From positions 124,001 to 188,000 of the forward strand of contig NZ_FOQY01000007.1 of assembly GCF_900113865.1 (NCBI RefSeq): a stretch of DNA of 64,000 bases, written 5' to 3'. The notes under the pieces are model-generated. The model was given only the letters and a program-made list of their open reading frames with translations, searched no databases and was not told where the DNA came from. A program made the translations under genes and the position numbers. Each line of letters starts with the position of its first letter. Position 1 is the first letter of the stretch. The DNA is from Streptosporangium canum. GTDB lineage: Bacteria; Actinomycetota; Actinomycetes; Streptosporangiales; Streptosporangiaceae. This document shows positions 49,905-59,029 of this stretch, in pieces.

Positions 49905-50101
49905 CGGCGCCTCAGGCGCACCACACGACCCCGCCGGCCCCGGCCGCGCTCCTGGCCGCCGGAACGGCGCCCGGAGGCCTCTCCGTGGCCCTGAGGAGCG
50001 CATAGGGGCCTCGGGGCCGGCCGTCCCGAGATCTCCGGGGGTGCTCTGCGAGGCGCGTACGGTCCCCGGATGCCGTACGGCCGTCAAGGGGCCGGAGAGA
50101 C

Positions 50102-50137
50102 GGCAGGGCCCGGACACCGAGGTGTCCGGGCCCTGCC
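50102..50137 (-). terminator. terminator of the qcr operon
   Basis: GGCAGGGCCCGGACACC (50102-50118) pairs with GGTGTCCGGGCCCTGCC (50121-50137), a long perfect stem 14 bp past the qcrB stop. Confidence 0.9.
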
Positions 50138-50150
50138 TGTGGCGGAGCGG

Positions 50151-51788
50151 TCAGTGCCGGGTGAGGGACTTGTCGTCCTCGCCCGAGCCGACGGCCGCGT
50201 GCTCCTCGTGAGGGTGCTCGCCGTCGAGCGGGATCTTCTCCCCGCCGTAGGCCTTGCTCAGCTTGGCGCGGAGCTTGCCGAGCGGGCCGCGCATCCCCTT
50301 GGGCGGGATGCCGCCGCCGTCGGCGGAGGTGTCGGCGATCACCGGGATCGCCGTCTTGCCGCGCATGTGCGCCTCGATGGCCTCGTTCGGCGGAACGTGG
50401 ACCTCGATGTACTCACCAGAGGGCAGGCGCTTGATGACGCCCGACTCCACGCCGTGCCCGATCACCGCGGCGTCGCTGCGCTGCAGGCCCAGGCACATCC
50501 GGTAGGTGATGAAGTAGGCGAGCGCGGGACCGGCGAAGACCAGCACCCGGCCGACGTAGGTCGTCCAGTTCAGCGAGACGTGGAAGAACGCCGCGATCTC
50601 GTCGTTGGCGCCCAGCAGCCACAGGACGCCGTAGAAGGTGACCGCGGAGATGCCGATCGAGGTGCGGTGCGGGTTGTTGCGGGGACGCTCGGCGATGTGG
50701 TGCTCGCTGCGGTCCCCGGTGACCCACCGCTCGATGAACGGATACAGGGCCAGGCCCGTCATGACGATGCCCATCGGCACCAGCGCCGGAATCAGCACGC
50801 TCAGCGGCAGCGTGAAGCCCAAGAAGTTGATCTCCCAGGAGGGCATCAGGCGGAGCGAGCCCTCCAGGAATCCCATGTAGAAGTCGGGCTGGGAACCCGC
50901 CGAGATGTCGGCCGGGCTGTAGGGACCGAACAGCCAGATCGGGTTGATCTGGGCGAAGGTGCCCAGCAGCGCGATGGCGCCGAACGTGAACATGAAGTAC
51001 GCGCCGGCCTTGGCCATGAAGGCCGGGTAGAACGGAGCGCCCACCACGTTGGTGTTCGTGCGGCCCTTGCCCGGCATCTGCGTGTGCTTCTGCACCCACA
51101 TCAGGATCATGTGGGCGGTGATCAGCGCCAGCAGGATGCCCGGGATGAGCAGGATGTGCAGCGAGTAGAACCGGGAGACCACGTCCTCGCCGGGGTATTC
51201 GCCGCCGAAGAGGAAGAAGGTGATCCAGGTGCCGACCAGCGGCAGGGAGATCGCCACGCCCTCGGTGATCCGCAGACCGGCGCCGGAGAGCAGGTCGTCG
51301 GGGAGGGAGTAGCCGGTCAGACCCTCGAGCAGGGCCAGCGTCAGCAGGCCGACGCCGATCAGCCAGTTGAGCTCACGCGGCTTGCGGTACGCACCGGTGA
51401 AGAACACTCGGAGCGCGTGCACCATCATGCCGGCGACGAACAGCAGGGCGGCCCAGTGGTGCATCTGCCGCATCAGCAGGCCGCCGCGGACGTCGAAGCT
51501 GATGTGCAGGGTCGAGGCGTACGCCTCGGACATCATGATGCCCTTGAGCGGCTCGTAGGAGCCGTCGTAGACGACGTGGCCCATGGAGGGCTTGAAGAAG
51601 AAGGTCAGGAACGTGCCGGTCAGCAGCAGGACGATGAACGAGTAGAGCGCGATCTCGCCCAGCAGGAACGACCAGTGGTCGGGGAAGACCTTCCGCAGGT
51701 TGCGCTTGAGGAAGTTTCCCGCGCCGATGCGGTCGTCGATGAAGCTGCTTGTGCTCGCTATGGGCTTCGGAACGGTTCCGGTGCTCAT
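50151..51788 (-). CDS. qcrB: menaquinol-cytochrome c reductase cytochrome b subunit
   Basis: 545 aa. Heme-binding region AYASTLHISFDVRGGLLMRQ MHHWAALLF (paired His), GVLLTLALLEGLTGYSLPD-type loop, and Qo-site PEF-like region in the C-terminal half; eight or nine helices and a long charged C-terminal tail (to ~545). It oxidises menaquinol and is the target of Q203-type inhibitors in mycobacteria. Its start overlaps the qcrA stop by four bases. Confidence 0.96.
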   Translation of the reverse strand: MSTGTVPKPIASTSSFIDDRIGAGNFLKRNLRKVFPDHWSFLLGEIALYSFIVLLLTGTFLTFFFKPSMGHVVYDGSYEPLKGIMMSEAYASTLHISFDVRGGLLMRQMHHWAALLFVAGMMVHALRVFFTGAYRKPRELNWLIGVGLLTLALLEGLTGYSLPDDLLSGAGLRITEGVAISLPLVGTWITFFLFGGEYPGEDVVSRFYSLHILLIPGILLALITAHMILMWVQKHTQMPGKGRTNTNVVGAPFYPAFMAKAGAYFMFTFGAIALLGTFAQINPIWLFGPYSPADISAGSQPDFYMGFLEGSLRLMPSWEINFLGFTLPLSVLIPALVPMGIVMTGLALYPFIERWVTGDRSEHHIAERPRNNPHRTSIGISAVTFYGVLWLLGANDEIAAFFHVSLNWTTYVGRVLVFAGPALAYFITYRMCLGLQRSDAAVIGHGVESGVIKRLPSGEYIEVHVPPNEAIEAHMRGKTAIPVIADTSADGGGIPPKGMRGPLGKLRAKLSKAYGGEKIPLDGEHPHEEHAAVGSGEDDKSLTRH

Positions 51789-52894
51789 GCGTGGCCTCCG
51801 TTCTCACGGACCTCGGCCTCAGCGTCGCCGCGCTCCCAGAAGCTGGGACCGGGAGGAACGGCGAAGTCCGCCGTGGCGACGAGGTAGCCCTCGTTGTCCA
51901 CGGCGATGGGCAGCTGGGGCAGGGGCCGGGCGGCCGGACCGAAGATGACCTTGGCGCCGTCGGCGGCGTCGAAGGTCGACTGGTGGCACGGGCACAGGAT
52001 GTGGTGCGTGGTCTGCTCGTACAGGGCCGCGGGGCAGCCGACGTGCGTGCAGATCTTCGAGTACGCCACGATGCCGTCGTGCGTCCAGTTCAGGTTCGTT
52101 CCGGACTTGATCTCTTCCGGACGGAATTTGATCAGGATCAGCGTGGCCTTGGCCAGCGCGTTCAGGTCGTGCTCGTAACCCTCGGGCACCACCGACAGGA
52201 TGCCGCCCGGGGAGTTGAAGTCCGCCGCGCGGATCGGCGCGCCGGTCCCCTCGACGACGAGCTTGCGGTGCTTGCCGTCCTTGGTCTTCTCGCCCCAGAC
52301 GGTGTGCCGCAGCTTCTTCGGGAAGTCGGCGTAGGACGGGCCGAGGTCGCGCAGCAGGACCAGCGGGGCCAGGCCCAGCGGGGCCGCGGCCAGCAGCAGC
52401 GTACGGCGGAGCAGCGGCCTCTTGGTGATGCCGCTCTCGGCCGCGCCCTGCAGGAAGGTCTCGGCGACGTACTCCCTGGCCTGACCGTCGGAGGCCATCG
52501 GGTGGCGCTCCTGGACCAGGTTGTACTTCGGCATGATCATGCGGACCCAGACCACGATGCCCGCGGCCAGCGAGAGCAGCGCCAGCGTGAGCGCGCCGCC
52601 CAGGGCCAGGTTGGAGACCTGGGTCTTGTCGATGTCGCCGACCTGGAACGCCACGTAGGACACGATGAAGCCGATGCCCGCGATCAGGGCGACGGTGAAG
52701 CACAGGGCGGCGATCTTCTCGCCCTTCTTCGCCGTCGCCTCGTTCTGCAGGGTCACGCCGGGGACGTCGAGGTCCCCGGCGTGCTGCTCCTCGGTTCCGA
52801 GCAGGGCGGTGTCCGCGGCGGGCGAGGGGGTGCCGATGACGCGCTTGGGCACGCGTCCTTCGGGTTGCTCGATGTCGTGATTGCTGTCAGTCAT
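51785..52894 (-). CDS. qcrA: Rieske iron-sulfur subunit
   Basis: 369 aa. Three helices in ~70-210 (LCFTVALIAGIGFIVSYVAF; GALTLALLSLAAGIVVWVRM; TLLLAAAPLGLAPLVLL), then the Rieske cluster site CTHVGCPAAL and CPCHQSTFD. The long N-terminal region and three helices are typical of actinobacteria. It passes electrons from menaquinol to QcrC. It overlaps both neighbours by a base or more, so one transcript with tight coupling. Confidence 0.96.
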   Translation of the reverse strand: MTDSNHDIEQPEGRVPKRVIGTPSPAADTALLGTEEQHAGDLDVPGVTLQNEATAKKGEKIAALCFTVALIAGIGFIVSYVAFQVGDIDKTQVSNLALGGALTLALLSLAAGIVVWVRMIMPKYNLVQERHPMASDGQAREYVAETFLQGAAESGITKRPLLRRTLLLAAAPLGLAPLVLLRDLGPSYADFPKKLRHTVWGEKTKDGKHRKLVVEGTGAPIRAADFNSPGGILSVVPEGYEHDLNALAKATLILIKFRPEEIKSGTNLNWTHDGIVAYSKICTHVGCPAALYEQTTHHILCPCHQSTFDAADGAKVIFGPAARPLPQLPIAVDNEGYLVATADFAVPPGPSFWERGDAEAEVRENGGHA

Positions 52895-53703
52895 TAGTGG
52901 GCCTGTCGCTTCTTCGCGGTGATCCAGATGGCGGCCAGGACGAGCAGGCTGATGCCCGCGATCCAGGCCACCAGGCCCTCGGTTACCGGGCCGATGCGGC
53001 CGAGACCTGCGCCGCCGGGGTTGGGCTCCTCACGCACGCCCACGATGTAGGCGATCATGTCCCGCTTCTGCTCGGGAGTGATGATGCTGTCGTTGAACAC
53101 CGGCATGGCCTGCGGGCCAGTGATCATGGCCTCGTAGATCTGTGTCGGGGTGGACTCGTGCAGCGGCGGGGCGTACTTGCCCTGGGTCAGGGCGCCGCCG
53201 GAGCCGACGAAGTTGTGGCACTGGATGCAGTTCGCACGGAACAGCTCGCCACCCTTCGCCTTGTCGCCCTTGGCGGGGTCGACCGTCTCCTGCGAGGGGA
53301 CGGTCGGGCCGCCGCCGAGAGACTGGATGTAGGCCGAGAGCTGCTTGATGGTCTCGTCGTTGACCCACGGAGCCGTGGGCTTGCGCGGTGCCTGGGCGCC
53401 GGGGTTGGCCAGGGGCATACGGCCGCTGCTGACCTGGAAGTCCACGGCGGCCGCGCCGACGCCGACGAGCGACGGACCCTGTGCGGTGCCTTCGGCGTTG
53501 AGGCCGTGGCAGCTCGCGCAGCTCTGCTCGAAGAGTTTCTTGCCCTGCGCCACGTCGTCGGCCCTGCCGGAGGCGATGGCCGCGTCGGCCCGCTCGCCCG
53601 GCGGGGCCACGAGGGTGTAGAACCCTCCGACCAGCCCGAGGGCCAGAAGCAGGACGGCGTATCTCGCGAGGGGATGCCGCCGCCTAGCGGTGATCCTGTT
53701 CAC
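52894..53703 (-). CDS. qcrC: diheme cytochrome c subunit
   Basis: 269 aa. N-terminal helix (RYAVLLLALGLVGGFYTLVA), two cytochrome c domains with CASCH and CIQCH heme sites, and a C-terminal helix (GLVAWIAGISLLVLAAIWIT). It replaces soluble cytochrome c: it hands electrons straight to CtaC within the III-IV supercomplex. Starts 16 bp after ctaE ends; its TGA overlaps the qcrA start by one base. Confidence 0.96.
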   Translation of the reverse strand: MNRITARRRHPLARYAVLLLALGLVGGFYTLVAPPGERADAAIASGRADDVAQGKKLFEQSCASCHGLNAEGTAQGPSLVGVGAAAVDFQVSSGRMPLANPGAQAPRKPTAPWVNDETIKQLSAYIQSLGGGPTVPSQETVDPAKGDKAKGGELFRANCIQCHNFVGSGGALTQGKYAPPLHESTPTQIYEAMITGPQAMPVFNDSIITPEQKRDMIAYIVGVREEPNPGGAGLGRIGPVTEGLVAWIAGISLLVLAAIWITAKKRQAH

Positions 53704-53719
53704 TGAGATCCCCGATTCC

Positions 53720-54337
53720 TTAATGAATGCCGTAGATGGTCACGAAAAGGCCAATCCAGACCACGTCGACGAAGTGCCAGTAGTAGGACACGACGATCGC
53801 GCTGGTCGCCTGCTCACGGGTAAAGCGCTTCGCGGCGTACGTGCGTCCCAGCATGAACAGGAACGCGATCAGTCCACCGGTCACGTGGAGGCCGTGGAAG
53901 CCCGTGGTCAGGTAGAACACCGAGTCGTACGCGGAGTGCGACAGGGTGTGCCCCTCGTGGACCAGCTGGCTGTACTCGTACAGCTGGCCGCCGACGAACA
54001 CGGCGCCCATCAGGAAGCTGACGATGTACCAGAAGCGCAGCTTGGCGACCTGGCCCTTCTCGGCCGCCCACACGCCCAGCTGGCAGGTCACGCTCGACAG
54101 GACCAGGATGATCGTGTTGGCCAACGAGAACGGAACGTTCAGGTGGGCCTCGGGCCAGGGCAGACCCTGGCCGAGGCTCACCGACCGGATGGTGAAGTAC
54201 ATCGCGAACAGCGCCGCGAAGAACATGAGCTCAGAGGACAGCCAGACGATCGTCCCGACGCTGACCAGATCTGGCCTGCGGGACGAATGTGCTGTCGTCG
54301 TCGTTGAGATTGCGGATGCTGTCGCCACGGGCAGCAT
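53720..54337 (-). CDS. ctaE: cytochrome c oxidase subunit III
   Basis: 205 aa from ATG 54337 ([20 protein letters not shown]); the frame stays open far upstream but that part overlaps the divergent gene and is not coding. Five helices with [20 protein letters not shown], the conserved ending [20 protein letters not shown]. First gene of ctaE-qcrC-qcrA-qcrB. Two inverted repeats lie 34-75 bp upstream. Confidence 0.95.
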   Translation of the reverse strand: MLPVATASAISTTTTAHSSRRPDLVSVGTIVWLSSELMFFAALFAMYFTIRSVSLGQGLPWPEAHLNVPFSLANTIILVLSSVTCQLGVWAAEKGQVAKLRFWYIVSFLMGAVFVGGQLYEYSQLVHEGHTLSHSAYDSVFYLTTGFHGLHVTGGLIAFLFMLGRTYAAKRFTREQATSAIVVSYYWHFVDVVWIGLFVTIYGIH

Positions 54338-54370
54338 TATTGCGGCTCCCCGGCTCGGGTCGCCGCACGA

Positions 54371-54411
54371 CCCCCCAATAGGGGGCTCAAACGTCCATTG
54401 AAAGTGGACGT
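54371..54411 (-). promoter_or_regulatory. inverted repeats in the ctaE upstream region
   Basis: CCCCC (54372-54376) AATA GGGGG (54381-54385), and ACGTCCA (54391-54397) / TGGACGT (54405-54411) with a 7-nt spacer. Placed between the start of ctaE and the divergent gene, so they may be regulator sites for respiration genes. Confidence 0.4.
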
Positions 54412-54502
54412 ACGGGGCATTTTGCTCGCCGATGCCTCCGGCCTGGGTCCGCGGGCCGGGCGACCGGTAGCATCCCAGGTGACCATACATCGACAAGGGA
54501 TA

Positions 54503-54931
54503 GTGAGTGCGACCGTGAGCGCCGACGACAAAATGAGGGTTCTCGTCTACAGCGACGACGCGAGCACCCGCGAGAAGGTGCGTCAGGCGATCGGCCGGCG
54601 TCCCGCCGCCGACGTGCCCCTCGTGGAGATCGTGGAGTGCGCCACCCACGCCAAGGTCGTCCAGCACCTCGACTCGGATGAGATCGACGTCGCCGTGCTC
54701 GACGCCGAGGCGCAGCCGGCCGGTGGCATGGGCGTGGCGCGGCAGGCCAAGGACGAGGTCTACGACTGCCCGCCGATCTGCCTGCTGATCGCCCGCCGCG
54801 ACGACCGCTGGCTGGCCGAATGGTCCCGAGCCGAGGCCGTCGTGCCGCAGCCGATCGACCCGGTGGTCCTGGCCGACGCCGTCGCCGACCTGATGCGCCG
54901 CCGCCTCTCCACCCGCCTGACCGCCCGGTAG
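54503..54931 (+). CDS. response-regulator-receiver-like protein
   Basis: 142 aa from GTG 54503; the conserved part begins at ATG 54533 ([20 protein letters not shown]), so either may be the start. The pattern ([76 protein letters not shown]) follows the CheY-like fold: acidic DD pair, Asp in VLDAEA, and a lysine-free last strand ('VVPQPI' where receiver domains have a Lys-Pro). So the receiver may be non-phosphorylated. It is conserved next to trpD in actinomycetes (recalled). No kinase partner is adjacent, but an orphan histidine kinase is 1.1 kb on. Confidence 0.82.
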   Translation: MSATVSADDKMRVLVYSDDASTREKVRQAIGRRPAADVPLVEIVECATHAKVVQHLDSDEIDVAVLDAEAQPAGGMGVARQAKDEVYDCPPICLLIARRDDRWLAEWSRAEAVVPQPIDPVVLADAVADLMRRRLSTRLTAR

Positions 54932-54949
54932 AACCTTCTGGAGACCCCC

Positions 54950-55996
54950 ATGGACGCGCGCACCACCTGGCCCGCGCTGCTGACGGCCCTGCTCGCCGGT
55001 GAGCACCTCACGGCGGACGAGACCGCCTGGGCGATGAACGAGATCATGTCCGGTTCCGCCACGCCCGCACAGATCGCCGGCTTCGCCGTGGCCCTGCGGG
55101 CGAAGGGGGAGACGGTCGCGGAGGTGACCGGGCTGGCGCGCACGATGCTGGAGCGGGCCACCCCGCTGTCGGTGGAGGGCCCCATCGTCGACGTCGTCGG
55201 CACCGGCGGCGACCGCGCGCACACGGTCAACGTCTCGACCATGGCCGCGATCGTGGCCGCCGCCGCGGGCGCGCGGGTGGTCAAGCACGGCAACCGCTCC
55301 GCGTCCTCCTCCTGCGGCGCCGCCGACGTGCTGGAGCACCTGGGGGTCGTGCTCGACCTGCCCCCGTCCGCCACCGCAGAGGTCGCGACGGAGGCGGGCA
55401 TCGCCTTCTGCTTCGCGCCGCTCTACCACCCGGCCCTGCGCTTCGCCGGTCCGCCGCGCAAGGAGCTCGGGATCCCGACGGTCTTCAACTTCCTGGGCCC
55501 GCTGACCAACCCGGCCAGGCCCCAGGCCCAGGCGATCGGCATCTTCGACCCGGGCATGCTCCCCGTGGTCGCGGGCGTGTTCGCCGAGCGCGGGGTGTCG
55601 GCGCTGGTCTTCCGGGGCGACGACGGGCTGGACGAGCTCACCACCGCGACCACCTCCACGGTCTGGGTGGTACGCGAGGGCAACGCCACCCGGACCGTCT
55701 TCGACCCGGCCGTGCTGGACATCCCCAGGGCCGCTCCCGACGCGCTGCGCGGCGGGGACGTGGTGTACAACGCCCAGGCCGTGCGCGACCTGGTCGGCGG
55801 CAAGACCGGTCCGGTCCGTGACGCGGTGCTGCTCAACGCCGCCGCCGCGCTGGTCGCCCTCGACGGCAAGGGCGACGACCTCGACGCCGCCATGTCCGCC
55901 GGCTACGGGCGGGCCGTCCAGGCCCTCGACTCCGGTGCCGCCGCGGCCACCCTCGACCGCTGGGTCGCGACCAGCCGGGCACTGAAGCCGCGCTGA
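54950..55996 (+). CDS. trpD: anthranilate phosphoribosyltransferase
   Basis: 348 aa from ATG 54950. PRPP and anthranilate sites: [78 protein letters not shown] and [19 protein letters not shown]. Second step of tryptophan synthesis. As in mycobacteria (recalled) it stands alone near ctaE, away from other trp genes. It starts 18 bp after the receiver-like gene. Confidence 0.96.
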   Translation: MDARTTWPALLTALLAGEHLTADETAWAMNEIMSGSATPAQIAGFAVALRAKGETVAEVTGLARTMLERATPLSVEGPIVDVVGTGGDRAHTVNVSTMAAIVAAAAGARVVKHGNRSASSSCGAADVLEHLGVVLDLPPSATAEVATEAGIAFCFAPLYHPALRFAGPPRKELGIPTVFNFLGPLTNPARPQAQAIGIFDPGMLPVVAGVFAERGVSALVFRGDDGLDELTTATTSTVWVVREGNATRTVFDPAVLDIPRAAPDALRGGDVVYNAQAVRDLVGGKTGPVRDAVLLNAAAALVALDGKGDDLDAAMSAGYGRAVQALDSGAAAATLDRWVATSRALKPR

Positions 55997-56004
55997 CCTC
56001 GGAT

Positions 56005-56047
56005 CATCCCCTCACGGGCGGACGGAAGATCCACCCGTGAGGGGATG
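56005..56047 (+). terminator. terminator of trpD
   Basis: CATCCCCTCACGGG (56005-56018) / CCCGTGAGGGGATG (56034-56047), perfect 14-bp stem, 8 bp past the trpD stop. Confidence 0.88.
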
Positions 56048-56080
56048 CAGCCCCTCCGAGGGCGGTCCTAGATTGCGGTC

Positions 56081-56890
56081 ATGTGGTGCGTTGACCCCCC
56101 GGCCGAGCAGATACTGCCTGTCCTGGTGCTTCTGGTGGTGTTCGGCCTGGCCCTGGTCATCGGGGGACTCGCCCGTGAACGCCGGCTCCTGCTCCTGAGG
56201 CTCCGCCGCGAGCAGGACAAGCTCGCCGACCAGCAGGACGCGCTGGCCCATGCCGCCGTCACCGAGGAACGCACCCGCATCGCCCACGAACTGCACGAGG
56301 TCGTCGCCCACGGGATCAGCATGATGACGCTCGGCGTCGGCGCCGGCCGCATGATCATGGACAAGGATCCCGTACGGGCCCGGGAGACCCTGCGGCTGGC
56401 CGAGGAGTCGGGCCGCCAGGCGCTTCTGGAGCTCCAGCGCATGCTGTGCCTGCTGAGGACCGAGGGGTCCCCGGGGAGCAGGACCCCCCAGCCCAAGCTG
56501 TCGGATCTCTCCGACCTGCTGAGCCAGGTCCGCACGGCGGGTCTGATGGTGGACGTGATCGAGGACGGCAGGCCCGTCGAGATCGGTCTCGCTCTCGAAC
56601 TGTCGGCCTACCGGATCGTCCAGGAGGCGCTCAGCAACACCCTCAGGCGCGCCCGGGCGAACTCGGCCCACGTCACCCTGCGCTGGCGGCCGGGCTTCCT
56701 GGACGTGCTGGTCCGCGACGACGGCCAGGTCACCACCACGGCGACCACCGGCCTGCTCGGCATGCGCGAGCGCGCCACGCTCTTCGGCGGGACCCTCGAA
56801 GCCGAGGCGCTCCCCGAGGGGGGATTCGAGGTGCGGGCCCGGCTGCCCACGGCGGGCGAGATCCGTCCGGGCCCCCGCCCGTCCGCGTGA
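56081..56890 (+). CDS. orphan sensor histidine kinase, NarL/DesK type
   Basis: 269 aa from ATG 56081. One N-terminal helix (ILPVLVLLVVFGLALVIGGL), a short coiled linker (RRLLLLRLRREQDKLADQQD), then HisKA_3 box TRIAHELHEVVAHGISMMTL with the phosphorylated His, and a HATPase domain with YRIVQEALSNTLRRARANSA, VRDDGQVTTTATTGLLGMRE, and GFEVRARLPTAG. The usual DxGxG glycine pair is reduced to DDGQV, so nucleotide binding may be weak. No response regulator gene is adjacent. Confidence 0.87.
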   Translation: MWCVDPPAEQILPVLVLLVVFGLALVIGGLARERRLLLLRLRREQDKLADQQDALAHAAVTEERTRIAHELHEVVAHGISMMTLGVGAGRMIMDKDPVRARETLRLAEESGRQALLELQRMLCLLRTEGSPGSRTPQPKLSDLSDLLSQVRTAGLMVDVIEDGRPVEIGLALELSAYRIVQEALSNTLRRARANSAHVTLRWRPGFLDVLVRDDGQVTTTATTGLLGMRERATLFGGTLEAEALPEGGFEVRARLPTAGEIRPGPRPSA

Positions 56891-56893
56891 GCG

Positions 56894-57181
56894 TCAGTCG
56901 GACTCGCCGAGACCGATGGAGAAGGCGGCGTCGAGATCGTGCCTGGAGTAGGTGCGGAAGGCGATGTGCGTCTCGGTGCGCAGCACCCCGTCCACCTTGT
57001 TGATCCGGCCGGGGATGACCTCGGCGATCTCCTCGTAGGCGGAGACCCGGACCATGGCCATCAGGTCGTACTCCCCGGTGATGGAGTACACCTCGCTCAC
57101 CCCGTCGATCTCGGCGATCGTCTGGGCGACCTCGGGGATCCGGTCCACCTCGGCGTTGATGTGCACGATCGCGGTGACCAC
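56894..57181 (-). CDS. stand-alone Lrp/AsnC ligand-binding (RAM) domain protein
   Basis: 95 aa from an ATG or GTG near 57181 (MVTAIVHINAEVDRIPEVAQ, SEVYSITGEYDLMAMVRVSA, YEEIAEVIPGRINKVDGVLR, ETHIAFRTYS). This is the alpha/beta ligand-binding half of Lrp/AsnC regulators without the DNA-binding helix-turn-helix. Such SraA-like proteins form rings and may bind amino acids or partner with full-length Lrp. It converges on the histidine kinase gene with 3 bp between. Confidence 0.9.
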   Translation of the reverse strand: MVTAIVHINAEVDRIPEVAQTIAEIDGVSEVYSITGEYDLMAMVRVSAYEEIAEVIPGRINKVDGVLRTETHIAFRTYSRHDLDAAFSIGLGESD

Positions 57182-57223
57182 GAGCTTCCTCCTCGTTGAG
57201 TACGGCTTGCAGCTCCGAAGTTA

Positions 57224-58948
57224 TCAGCGCATCGGGCGCCCTTCACGCCGCCGGTGCGGTTCGGAGGCCGGGTAGGCGCGGTCGAGGCGGGCCCTGAGCC
57301 GTCCCGCGCCGCCGGCGGGCAGACTCCAGGTGCCCTCCACCTGCACCAACCGCACCCCGGGGGACTCCAGCCAGCGCAGGATGCACTCGGTCTCCTCGGC
57401 GCTGGCCGCGGGGACGGGGCCCGGTCCCGGCACGACGGTCTCGGCGGTGGCCACCAGCGCGTCCACGAACGGGGTGGGATGCGCGCCCCGGGGCATCACC
57501 CCGGCCGAGGCCAGCCTGCCGTACCGGACGACGTGGATCTGCCAGCCGCCGCCCGCCGCGGGGGAGGCGGCGACCATCTGGGGGATCGAGGTCAGCGCGC
57601 TCAGCCGCTGCATGCGCGCGGAGGCGCGGACGTAGGAGACGAGCCTGTCGCGGTCGGCCGCCGCCTCCTCGTAGCGCTGTTCGAGGGCCAGGCGCTCCAT
57701 GCGCGCCTGGACGGCGGAGAAGACGGGGGTAGCGTCCAGCTCCATCGCCCGCCGCGCGGCCACGGTGTGCAGGCCGTACTCCTCGGCGCTCTGGCGGCCC
57801 TCGCACGGCGCCCCGCACCTGCCGAGCCCGGCGAGGGCGCAGGCGGAGCGCCTGGTGCGGGGGGTGATCTTCTCGGTGCACTGCCGGAGCGGGACCGCCT
57901 CGTGCAGCGCGGTGCGGGCGTCCTCGGCCGCGCGGGTGCTGGTGAAGGGGCCCAGATAGCCGGCGTCGTCGTCCTTGACCTCACGGACGATCGACAGGCG
58001 GGGGAACGGCTCGTCGGTGAGCTTGAGCCAGATCATCTTCTCCGGGAAGCGCGACCTGCGGTTGTAGCGCGGTTTGGCGGAGCCGATCAGTCTGAGCTCC
58101 CTGACCTCGGCCTCCAGCGCGGTCGCGCAGGCGATCGGCCGGACCCGCTCGACGATGCCGATCATCTCGCGGATCCGGGGCCGGGTCTCGCCCGCGGTGA
58201 AGTAACTGCGCACGCGGTTGCGGAGGTTGGTGCTCTTGCCGACGTAGAGCGGGTCGCCCCGCTCGTCCTCGAACACGTAGACGCCGGGGCCGGTCGGCAC
58301 CCCGTCGGCCAGGTGCCGCTTGCGGCGCTGCTCCGGGGTGGGCGCGCGGACGAAGCCCCTGAGCTCCTCCAGGGTGTGCACCCCGAACGAGCCCGCCCGC
58401 TCCAGCAGGGCGTGGAGCACGTCCACGGTGGCCTGGGCGTCGGCGAGCGCGCGGTGACGGGGCTCGGTCTTGCTGAAGATCCGGGCCAGCGTGGACAGCT
58501 TGCAGTTGGGCGCCTCGTCGCGGGTCAGCAGCTTGCGCGCCAGGACGACGGTGTCGACCACCGGATGGGTGGGCGGGGGATAGCCGTGAACGGCGCAGGC
58601 CGCCTTGATGAAGCCCACGTCGAATCCCGCGTTGTGCGCCACGAGGGTGGTGCCCTCGGCGAACTCCAGGAACGAGGGCAGCACCGATTCGATCTTCGGC
58701 GCCGTCGCGACCATGGTGTCGGTGATGCCGGTCAGAACCGAGATGAACGGCGGGATCGGCGACCCGGGATCGACGAGGGTGCCGAACTCGCCCAGCACCT
58801 CACCGCCCCGGACCTTGACCGCGCCGATCTCCGTGATCGCGTGCTCGCCCGCCGAAACCCCGGTGGTCTCCAGGTCGAACACGACGAACGTGATCTGGCT
58901 GAGCGGTGTGCCCAATTCGTCCAGCGTTCCCTGCACGACGTAATCCAC
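57224..58948 (-). CDS. DEDDh exonuclease fused to GIY-YIG nuclease (UvrC-like)
   Basis: 574 aa. N-terminal DnaQ-type exonuclease: VVFDLETTGVSAGEHAITEI (ExoI), TLVAHNAGFDVGFIKAAC (ExoII), HRALADAQATVDVLHALLER (ExoIII, DEDDh type). Then ~215-310 a GIY-YIG domain: VPTGPGVYVFEDERGDPLYV, GKSTNLRNRVRSYFTAGETR. A UvrC-like middle region with cysteines (CTEKITPRTRRSACALAGLG, RCGAPCEG) follows. Same layout as M. tuberculosis Rv2191 (recalled). Probable DNA repair nuclease. Confidence 0.93.
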   Translation of the reverse strand: MDYVVQGTLDELGTPLSQITFVVFDLETTGVSAGEHAITEIGAVKVRGGEVLGEFGTLVDPGSPIPPFISVLTGITDTMVATAPKIESVLPSFLEFAEGTTLVAHNAGFDVGFIKAACAVHGYPPPTHPVVDTVVLARKLLTRDEAPNCKLSTLARIFSKTEPRHRALADAQATVDVLHALLERAGSFGVHTLEELRGFVRAPTPEQRRKRHLADGVPTGPGVYVFEDERGDPLYVGKSTNLRNRVRSYFTAGETRPRIREMIGIVERVRPIACATALEAEVRELRLIGSAKPRYNRRSRFPEKMIWLKLTDEPFPRLSIVREVKDDDAGYLGPFTSTRAAEDARTALHEAVPLRQCTEKITPRTRRSACALAGLGRCGAPCEGRQSAEEYGLHTVAARRAMELDATPVFSAVQARMERLALEQRYEEAAADRDRLVSYVRASARMQRLSALTSIPQMVAASPAAGGGWQIHVVRYGRLASAGVMPRGAHPTPFVDALVATAETVVPGPGPVPAASAEETECILRWLESPGVRLVQVEGTWSLPAGGAGRLRARLDRAYPASEPHRRREGRPMR

Positions 58949-59029
58949 GGTTCAAGACGATAGGAGCCTCGACCGACATTTAAAGCTCCGGGTCCGGCCC
59001 CGGCGCCGGCCGCCGGGGCCGGAACGGGG

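Noticed and set aside
53720-55429. 569-aa version of CtaE
   Set aside because: The extra upstream part is antisense to trpD and the receiver-like gene; family length and the ATG at 54337 give the normal protein.
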